From CALWOS01 sp963595735 (GTDB lineage: Bacteria > Bacillota > Clostridia > Oscillospirales > Oscillospiraceae), in assembly GCA_963595735.1 (NCBI GenBank), contig CAVBJJ010000053.1, positions 1-9,033 of the forward strand: 9,033 nt of DNA, in the 5' to 3' direction. A model generated the notes under the pieces. The model was not told where the DNA came from and searched no databases. It worked only from the letters and a program-made list of their open reading frames with translations. How positions within the stretch are numbered: position 1 is the first letter of the stretch; each line of letters starts with the position of its first letter. The position numbers and the translations under genes are program-made. Of this stretch, positions 1 to 5,691 are shown piece by piece.

Positions 1-7
1 TTTTATG

Positions 8-46
8 TTATCCGTTTCTTTCTTGTCTCCGCTTTCTCCAGGCAAG
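8..46 (-). other. Separated C-terminal tail of the tip adhesin, in frame after an amber stop
   Basis: Directly after the TAG stop of the large adhesin gene (bases 47-49), the same reading frame continues for 12 codons, LAWRKRRQERNG, and ends at TAA (bases 8-10). This is what a cell-wall sorting signal needs after LPETGG and a hydrophobic stretch: the last hydrophobic residues and an Arg/Lys-rich cytoplasmic tail. I infer that the ancestral gene ran from 2851 to 8 and that one base change (for example from TTG, TCG or TGG) created the stop. Confidence 0.8.
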
Positions 47-2851
47 CTAGAGAGCAAGCGCCAGCAGGCCGCTGCCGCCGGCATAGAGGAAGCGCACCCC
101 GCTTCCGCCGGTTTCCGGCAGCTCATAGCCGGGGCGGTTGATGACATGGATCGTGAGTACGCTTTCGCTGTCGGTTTCTTCCAGCGTCAGCCCCACAAGA
201 TCCTTTAGCTCCGCATTCACAAGCTCCGCTGTGGCGGTATCGGTCAGGGTATCTTCTACCACTCGGAATTGAATATCAGCGGGCAAGGGCTGATACCCGT
301 CCGGTGTTTCCACCTCTGAAAGGGTATATATGACCCCCGGCCGGAACACCGCGTCAAAGGAAATTGCGCCTTTTTCATCTGTCGTACCCCGCAGCGACTC
401 CGCAGCAGCGGTGTCCGGATTCGTCAGGGTAAACACCGCGCCTTGCAGCGGATTGTTTGCGTTATCCGTCTTTTGTACGCTTACTTTATAAGTATATTCC
501 CCTTTGGAATTGGTAATGATCCACTTGCCGGAATTGCCGTCCTGCCCTGTGTAACGCAGATTTCGCAGGACTGTACTGTCCTGTCCCAGCACCTTGGAAT
601 TGGTGGTATAACACAGGGGAACGCGCCAATCGCTTGCGCTGGCGTTGTAGTGGGGCGGCGCTTTCACCTCTTTCAGGATATACTCGCCATAGGGCAAATT
701 GGTAAATTTGCTGGTTTCCCCCGCAACGGTCGTTACCGTGTAATCGTTTCCATTGGCATCTTTGACCGGTGTGGTGCCGTCTTTCTGATACAGGGCAAAC
801 ACCGCCCCGCTCAGACCTTTCCCGGTCTCACTCTGTTTTTCAAAGCTGATGTTGTACAGCAGACCTCTGACATAGGGAACGGGAAAATCCCGCGTATTGC
901 TCGTCCCCTGATTTCCCGTGTGATAAGACAAGGTGGCACGCTGATTAACAACATAGCTTTCTGGGTCTGTGGTCGTGCTGTTCATATTGTTTGCACAGCT
1001 ATGGAAGTCACTCTGCGTCACATCCAGCTTCACACGATATACCAGCTGCGCAACATTTTCCATATAGCCGGTAACCGGATCAGTATAGTTTTTGCCCGTT
1101 ATGTCTGTATTCTCTGTTATGTTCCATGTAATGGTTCCGTTTGACTCGGAAACACTGCCATCACACTTCACAAGGCCATTATAAATCATACCGTCGCCCA
1201 GCTGATCCGTGACCGAATCCAGATGGATCTCTTCCAGTGCATAAGAAATACTGTTGTTACTCATCTGATCCAGGTCAATGGTATACGCCAGAGTCCCTCC
1301 ACTGCCATTGTCATTATTGTGCAAATTAACCTTAATAGATGCAATAATTGCCTTTCCGGACAATCCATTCAATATAATATATCCCGTACAATTCGATGCA
1401 TTGGGAGTCGTTCCGTTGAACCACCCGGTAAAGGTATGCACCGTTGTCCCATTACGAGTCAAATGTATCGTGGCTTCATAATTACGGGTTCCCTTGCCCG
1501 GCAACAAAACATTGCTTTTATTACCACCAATTTCACTTGTACTAACCAATTTCCCAACATCCGCTTCTTTCCACTTTCCCTGCGTTGTAAGCCCCAATTG
1601 GGACTGGGCCAACAGTTCATCCCAGGTCAGTTGCTTGGTCATACTCAGATATACCAGAAATTCATTTTCATTCTCTGTGGGAACCACATTCTTTTGCAGA
1701 AGCAAATCGGCTATGCCATCTCCATCGGTATCATACGGAACTTTATTCGCATTTTGATTTCCGGAATATTGCTCCGCAACGATCTGCCACTGATTCGCCG
1801 TATTGATCGACCCGATATAATCCGGCGCTTCCACTATTGTCAGATCTGCCGCGTCCGTTCCTCCGGAGGAGGGCTTATCCTTGGCGTTTGTCGTGATGCC
1901 ATTGGCCGTATCCGGCTGCACAGCGTCCGACTCGTTTTTCTGCCCCGGCTCGGTTTCCTCCGCCGGCAGCTTGCCATAGGCCAGAATTTCCGCAGCCCCG
2001 CTTTGATAGCTTTCGTACTGTACGCAGTCCTCGGCGTCGCCCACGATCATACGGATATCCGCTGTGTCAGCATCGTCCTCCGGGACTGCGGTGATGATGC
2101 CCATGTGGTCGACGGTATCGTCCCCGTCCAAATCCAGAAATGCCAGGTCTCCGGTGGCCGGCGTTTCGTCTGCCGCCATGCGGAGATCATCCCGGGGCGC
2201 AGTGCGCAGGGCTTCCATCCAGCTGTCGCAATCCCCATCCATGGGGTAGTCCACATTGGCATAATGCAGGCAAAACGCGGCAAACATGGCGCTCCAGTCG
2301 CCATACGCATCGCCGAACCAGTCGCCATAGCGGGTATAGCCTTTTTTCTGGTCATCCTCCACCGCATAGTTCCGGGTGCTTTCCGCATAGCCCAGCTGGC
2401 TCTTGGCAACGGCGACAAGGTCCGCCGCCGGTACGCCCGTCCGCTCCACGGCATCCAGCGTCTGCTCCCAGTCTTTCGCCGTTTCCACATCTGCGGATGC
2501 GTCGGAATAGCACGCCAGCGTGTGCTCGTGCTCCTCCTGCTGGCAGGTCAGCACTTCTTCATAGCAGGCGTCCGTGTGGCTGTGGGCTTCTTCCCCGGTT
2601 TCGTTTTCCCCGGCGTCTTCCGTTTCCGCCAAGGTGCAGGTCAGCTGCGTTTCATAGCAGGATGCATCATGGCTGTGTTCCTCCAGGCCGCAATAAGCGG
2701 TCTGCTCCATTGTGATGCCCGGCAAAATCAGCATATAGGTCGTCACAAATATGGCAGCGCAGGCCAGCACGGAAACCACTTTGCACCACAGCTTGTGCCG
2801 GCCATGCCGCGCGGCATAGCCCTGCGCTTTGTGTTCTATGTCTTTTTGCAT
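47..2851 (-). CDS. Large Cna_B-domain pilus tip adhesin, LPETGG, C-terminally truncated
   Basis: A 934-residue surface protein, probably the pilus tip or ancillary adhesin. ATG start with a strong AGAGGAGG site 7 bases upstream (2859-2866). An N-terminal hydrophobic segment (about 24-44) is followed by three Cys/His units (C-x4-HxH-x3-C at 54-65 and 103-114, an expanded one at 72-96). Next comes a CHAP/NlpC-like domain (about 143-293) with His249 in VDHMGII, but with Ser187 in DWSAMF where the catalytic Cys normally sits. A beta-rich central region (about 335-660) carries an EF-hand-like DTDGDGIAD (374-382). Two Cna_B domains follow: Lys672 with Glu728 (YILKEV), and Lys794 with Glu846 (YTLSEV), the likely isopeptide pairs. 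LPETGG is at 911-916, but the protein stops after only part of the membrane segment (see 8-46). The central part is much more AT-rich than the rest. Last gene of the visible operon. The exact ligand cannot be told. Confidence 0.85.
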   Translation of the reverse strand: MQKDIEHKAQGYAARHGRHKLWCKVVSVLACAAIFVTTYMLILPGITMEQTAYCGLEEHSHDASCYETQLTCTLAETEDAGENETGEEAHSHTDACYEEVLTCQQEEHEHTLACYSDASADVETAKDWEQTLDAVERTGVPAADLVAVAKSQLGYAESTRNYAVEDDQKKGYTRYGDWFGDAYGDWSAMFAAFCLHYANVDYPMDGDCDSWMEALRTAPRDDLRMAADETPATGDLAFLDLDGDDTVDHMGIITAVPEDDADTADIRMIVGDAEDCVQYESYQSGAAEILAYGKLPAEETEPGQKNESDAVQPDTANGITTNAKDKPSSGGTDAADLTIVEAPDYIGSINTANQWQIVAEQYSGNQNANKVPYDTDGDGIADLLLQKNVVPTENENEFLVYLSMTKQLTWDELLAQSQLGLTTQGKWKEADVGKLVSTSEIGGNKSNVLLPGKGTRNYEATIHLTRNGTTVHTFTGWFNGTTPNASNCTGYIILNGLSGKAIIASIKVNLHNNDNGSGGTLAYTIDLDQMSNNSISYALEEIHLDSVTDQLGDGMIYNGLVKCDGSVSESNGTITWNITENTDITGKNYTDPVTGYMENVAQLVYRVKLDVTQSDFHSCANNMNSTTTDPESYVVNQRATLSYHTGNQGTSNTRDFPVPYVRGLLYNISFEKQSETGKGLSGAVFALYQKDGTTPVKDANGNDYTVTTVAGETSKFTNLPYGEYILKEVKAPPHYNASASDWRVPLCYTTNSKVLGQDSTVLRNLRYTGQDGNSGKWIITNSKGEYTYKVSVQKTDNANNPLQGAVFTLTNPDTAAAESLRGTTDEKGAISFDAVFRPGVIYTLSEVETPDGYQPLPADIQFRVVEDTLTDTATAELVNAELKDLVGLTLEETDSESVLTIHVINRPGYELPETGGSGVRFLYAGGSGLLALAL

Positions 2852-2878
2852 ATGCGAGCCTCCTCTCTGTCCCGCGCG

Positions 2879-2903
2879 CTTTTCCGCAAAAGCGGCGGAA
2901 AAG
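2879..2903 (-). other. Intercistronic hairpin upstream of the tip adhesin gene
   Basis: A perfect 9-bp inverted repeat, CTTTTCCGC/GCGGAAAAG (2879-2887 with 2895-2903), with a 7-base loop, lies in the 99-bp gap between the second sortase stop and the tip gene. It ends 12 bases before the ribosome site. No U-run follows on the minus strand, so it is not a canonical terminator; it could protect or process the mRNA or tune translation of the tip protein (inference). I see no convincing promoter in this gap. Confidence 0.5.
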
Positions 2904-2950
2904 GACTGAAATCAAAAAGCATTTTGGTATATTGTAATCATAGTATCGCT

Positions 2951-3565
2951 TCACGCGTCCGTCATCGCGCACCGTATGGTCACGCGCGATGCGCCCCCCA
3001 CCGTGCAGGTAAACAGCGTCAAGTCCCAATCCCCGGCCACCATTTCCTCCATGGCAGTCGGTGCAAGGATCTCTTTTTCCGCCACCTGATAGGCAAAGCG
3101 GTTGCCGTCCGTATCGGTAAAGAAAATGGCGTCCCCGGCTTGCAGCTGATCGAGCCGCCCGAAATGGCTTTGGTAGTTGTGGCCGCAGATCACCAGATCG
3201 TGCAAATAGGCCGAACCGGCATACCGCCCGGGCGACAGCTTCATGCCCGGATAGCTCCACTCCCCCTGCACCGGCAGCCAGACGCCCAAGGCCGGGATCT
3301 CCAGTAGGCCGATATAGGAAACGCCGTCCACCTCCCGGGTGGGCATATCCATATCGGGGTTGAGTACATAATCCGGGTACGCCGCTTCCGCGCCGTCGGA
3401 TGGGCTTTCGGAATCGTTGGGGATCTGCCGGAGCAGCTGCGCTGCCGCTTCCTTTGCGCGGCGTTCCGCGGCGCTTGCCGCCCGGAGATTATAGCCAAGC
3501 AGCCCCGCCGCCACCGCGATCAGCAGCACGCCGGCAAGGATCCATTTTGACCCTCGCTTACTCAC
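2951..3565 (-). CDS. Second sortase, probable pilus- or wall-anchoring transpeptidase (class uncertain)
   Basis: A 204-residue sortase. The N-terminal membrane segment (about 8-26) should leave the catalytic domain outside the cell. Catalytic residues are visible: His129 in VICGHN, Cys187 in TLFTC, and Arg194 in GASRVTIRC. There is no C-terminal membrane segment and no class C lid, unlike the upstream sortase, so it is not an obvious pilin polymerase; by analogy with other pilus systems it may attach the basal pilin to peptidoglycan or add the tip protein (inference). The GTG start (3563-3565) is chosen because AAGGGGGA lies 5 bases upstream (3571-3578) and no in-frame ATG is nearby. The gene overlaps the end of the LPQTG pilin gene by 8 bp, implying translational coupling. 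The GHNYQSHFGRL block recalls class B/D sortases, but the class cannot be settled by eye. Confidence 0.88.
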   Translation of the reverse strand: MSKRGSKWILAGVLLIAVAAGLLGYNLRAASAAERRAKEAAAQLLRQIPNDSESPSDGAEAAYPDYVLNPDMDMPTREVDGVSYIGLLEIPALGVWLPVQGEWSYPGMKLSPGRYAGSAYLHDLVICGHNYQSHFGRLDQLQAGDAIFFTDTDGNRFAYQVAEKEILAPTAMEEMVAGDWDLTLFTCTVGGASRVTIRCAMTDA

Positions 3566-4664
3566 AATTTTCCCCCTTGCGCCGCACCAGCCCGATCACG
3601 ATCAGCACAAGGCCGCCGGCAGTCAGCACGAACACCGGCCACCAGAGCAAGCCCGTTTGCGGCAGCTTGGTGTCCCCGGACGGCTTGGGGCTTCCCGGGT
3701 CATTCGGCCCCTTAGGATCCGTGGGCAGCACCGGCTTGGGGCTTTCCGTGGGTTGGGGCGAGTCCGTGGGCTGCGGGGATTCTGTGGGCTGGGGAGAATC
3801 CGTTGGCGCGGGCGGCTGGGTGGGATCGGGGTCGGGCGGCGTGTCCGGCTTAGCCGTGTTGGTCACGGTAAAGGTGATCCCCTCCTGGCTCACCGCCTGG
3901 GTGTATCCAGAAACAGCTTCCTCCGTTACCAGCCAGTCATGGTTCTGGTTCAAATTATTCCAGGTATAGCGCCAATTGTTTGCTTCGGAGAGCTTTGCGG
4001 TGGCATACTGCTTTCCATCGCACAGCAGGTGGATGGTGATCTCCTCCGGGCGGCTCTCCTCTTTTCCGGCGTCATCCCAGATTTTCAAAACCTTTCGCGT
4101 AATGGTGGTCGGCGTTGACGGATGGTCGGAGGATTCCTTTTTGACGGAGGCCTTGGGATAGGCCGTTACCACATAGTCCCAGCTGTTCTGCTCGGTGTTC
4201 TCTCCCGGCAGAAACAGAAGAAAGGGCGCTGCCGAATAGGTCCTGTCGTTTATCGTTCTGCGGTTTCCCAAAACCAGATACAGCCCCGGCTTCAGGCTCT
4301 CCTGCAGGGTGCCTGCCGCATCGGTCGTGGCGCTGTGATCCGCCAGCAGGGAATCCGACCAGACATAGCCCTTCAGCGTTGTCGCCAGCACATCCCAGCC
4401 GGACTGATCCAGCCCGTCAAAGGCGATGGGATATCCGGCAAAGCGCTCTGTCAGCGTCATCTGGGCATAGGCGTCCACATCCGCAACGCGGTACAGATCA
4501 AAGCGTGCGCCGGAAATCTTGGTTCCGTCTTTTTCATAGGCTATCGTCAGCAGCACATCCTGCTCCGGGTCGATCGCCCCCGCCGCACTGGCCGAGATGG
4601 AAACCGCAGCCAGCACGCAGCAAAGGATGGCCAGGGCGAACACACGATTTATGCGCTTGTTCAT
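3558..4664 (-). CDS. Basal/minor pilin with LPQTG sorting signal and YPK pilin motif
   Basis: A 368-residue wall-anchored pilin. Signal peptide at about 1-28 (cleavage near ASA-AGA). An N-terminal SpaA/GBS52-like domain (about 33-172) ends in a textbook pilin motif, W162 ... V-x-AYPK with Lys171. A Cna_B domain follows (about 186-270; Lys194 in VLKIWDD, Glu248/249 in LVTEEA as likely isopeptide partners). A proline-rich wall-spanning stretch (273-330) contains a six-residue repeat. The sorting signal is LPQTG (334-338), a hydrophobic segment and the RRKGENCE tail. Length, proline-rich stalk and position after the class C sortase fit a basal pilin that terminates the fibre at the cell wall; a minor side subunit is the alternative. 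The ATG overlaps the upstream sortase stop (ATGA), with AAGGGTGA 6 bases upstream. Confidence 0.87.
   Translation of the reverse strand: MNKRINRVFALAILCCVLAAVSISASAAGAIDPEQDVLLTIAYEKDGTKISGARFDLYRVADVDAYAQMTLTERFAGYPIAFDGLDQSGWDVLATTLKGYVWSDSLLADHSATTDAAGTLQESLKPGLYLVLGNRRTINDRTYSAAPFLLFLPGENTEQNSWDYVVTAYPKASVKKESSDHPSTPTTITRKVLKIWDDAGKEESRPEEITIHLLCDGKQYATAKLSEANNWRYTWNNLNQNHDWLVTEEAVSGYTQAVSQEGITFTVTNTAKPDTPPDPDPTQPPAPTDSPQPTESPQPTDSPQPTESPKPVLPTDPKGPNDPGSPKPSGDTKLPQTGLLWWPVFVLTAGGLVLIVIGLVRRKGENCE
3732..3803 (-). repeat. 18-bp tandem repeat encoding a proline-rich stalk
   Basis: Four 18-bp units encode TDSPQP, TESPQP, TDSPQP, TESPKP (residues 288-311 of the LPQTG pilin). Asp and Glu alternate between units, suggesting duplication of a 12-residue pair. 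Such stretches span the peptidoglycan in wall-anchored proteins, and copy number could vary between strains by slippage or recombination. Confidence 0.85.
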
Positions 4665-5494
4665 ACATCATCACCCTTGTTCTTTTTCTTTGGTATCAGC
4701 AGAAGAATGACCAGCACCAGCAAAACCGGGATCGCCAGCAGCGGCGCCACCAAAACCGGTTCGATCTGGTTGGCGTCCGCAGTCACAAAGGCGCTGTCCG
4801 CCTCCGCCGCATTTGCGATTCGATGCCCCCGCACCAGCAATCTGTGGGTATTCACGCCATAGGGGGTGCAGGTCACCAAAGTGCAATAATCCTGTCCCTC
4901 CACGATTTGCAGTGCGTCCACCTCCTGCGGCTCCACGATCAAAATCTGATCTACCTCATAGGTCAGCACTTCGTTCAGAACCCGGAGCATGAAGGTATCT
5001 CCCTCCGTCAGCTGATCCAGATTGGTAAACAGCTTGGCGCTGGGCAAACCCCGATGCCCGGACAATACGCAATGGGAGCTTTCCCCGCCCACCGGCAGGC
5101 TGGTCCACTCCAGATGGCCAATGGCCTGCTGCAGCACGGTGTCATCCGTGCCGTGATAAATCGGCAGGGAGACATGGATTTTCGGAATCTCCACATATCC
5201 CATCACCCGGTTGTCGTCGTCGATGTCCAGCATCTGCTCATAGCGTTCGGCTTCTGTCTCCGTCAGGGTATAGTGCCGGGGACGCTGGGCGAGCTTTGCG
5301 TTGTATTCCTGCGCCTCCGCCAGAATTTTCTGGTATTGCTCCGCGTCCATGCCCTCCACGCTTTCTGCATAAGCGGCGATGGCTTTGGACTGGCGCAGGG
5401 CGTTCCAGTGGTCGCTGATGGTCGGGTACAACAGCAGGGCAACACCCGCCAGAAGAACCACGAGAAGCAAAATCGTAGTAAAGTGCTTTTTCAT
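4661..5494 (-). CDS. Class C-like (pilin-polymerising) sortase
   Basis: A 277-residue sortase expected to join backbone pilins between the Thr of LPSTG and a lysine of the next subunit. Membrane segments lie at about 7-24 and 246-268, the second followed by a Lys-rich tail, typical of class C enzymes. Catalytic residues are His147 (LSGHRGL), Cys209 (TLVTC) and Arg218 (THRLLVRGHR). The region MGYVEIPKI (98-106) is typical of class C. The usual DPW/DPF lid triad is not seen; residues 74-90 read YTLTETEAERYEQMLD instead. The ATG at 5492-5494 is chosen because AAGGGAG lies 7 bases upstream (5502-5508); the frame stays open 27 codons further, but that extension lies in hairpin sequence and lacks a ribosome site. 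It sits between major and basal pilin genes and overlaps the latter as ATGA. Confidence 0.92.
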   Translation of the reverse strand: MKKHFTTILLLVVLLAGVALLLYPTISDHWNALRQSKAIAAYAESVEGMDAEQYQKILAEAQEYNAKLAQRPRHYTLTETEAERYEQMLDIDDDNRVMGYVEIPKIHVSLPIYHGTDDTVLQQAIGHLEWTSLPVGGESSHCVLSGHRGLPSAKLFTNLDQLTEGDTFMLRVLNEVLTYEVDQILIVEPQEVDALQIVEGQDYCTLVTCTPYGVNTHRLLVRGHRIANAAEADSAFVTADANQIEPVLVAPLLAIPVLLVLVILLLIPKKKNKGDDV

Positions 5495-5550
5495 CGGCCG
5501 GCTCCCTTTTACGCGTTTTTCCTCTTTCGCGCCGGAAAAATCAAACACCC

Positions 5551-5624
5551 GGTACAGCAGAAAAGGCAAGGCCATGAAGCAAGCTTCTGTGCCGCTTCAT
5601 GCACGCTCCCGTTTCTGCTGTACC
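5551..5624 (-). other. Long two-tier hairpin between major pilin and sortase genes
   Basis: Outer perfect 13-bp arms GGTACAGCAGAAA (5551-5563) and TTTCTGCTGTACC (5612-5624) enclose an inner 8-bp inverted repeat CATGAAGC/GCTTCATG (5573-5580, 5594-5601). The whole lies in the 197-bp non-coding gap after the pilin stop and is followed by only a weak TTTTT about ten bases on. It may reduce read-through or set an RNA processing point, so that pilin is made in excess over the assembly genes (inference). A small mobile palindromic repeat is another possibility. Confidence 0.7.
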
Positions 5625-5646
5625 CTGTGGGGGAAATCCCCACAGG
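5624..5646 (-). terminator. GC-rich hairpin after the pilin gene (possible attenuator, no U-tract)
   Basis: A perfect 9-bp stem CCTGTGGGG/CCCCACAGG with a 5-base loop starts 45 bases after the pilin stop codon on the minus strand. The stem is strong and GC-rich, but no U-run follows; its last base touches the next hairpin (5551-5624), so the two could stack. It is better seen as a partial terminator or 3'-end stabiliser for pilin mRNA than as a full terminator, since the downstream genes have no visible promoter. Confidence 0.5.
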
Positions 5647-5691
5647 ATACAACAGGTATTGGGTTTCTTTTATTTCCCTATTCGGAAAAAC

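Noticed and set aside
47..49. Genome-wide recoding of TAG as a sense codon
   Set aside because: The coiled-coil gene ends in TAG two bases before the signal peptidase start, and read-through there would run into the wrong frame, so TAG works as a stop in this operon.
2904..2950. Separate promoter for the tip adhesin (TATGAT, TACAAT and similar AT-rich hexamers)
   Set aside because: No acceptable -35 at 16-18 bases from any of these hexamers.
1223..3307. Long plus-strand open frame of about 694 codons antisense to the adhesin and sortase genes
   Set aside because: It crosses two clear minus-strand genes and an intergenic gap, has no recognisable domain or ribosome site, and reflects the codon pattern of the real genes.
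5495..5575. 27-codon N-terminal extension of the class C-like sortase
   Set aside because: No ribosome site before the upstream ATG, which lies inside the large hairpin; the ATG at 5494 has AAGGGAG at ideal spacing followed by a normal membrane segment.
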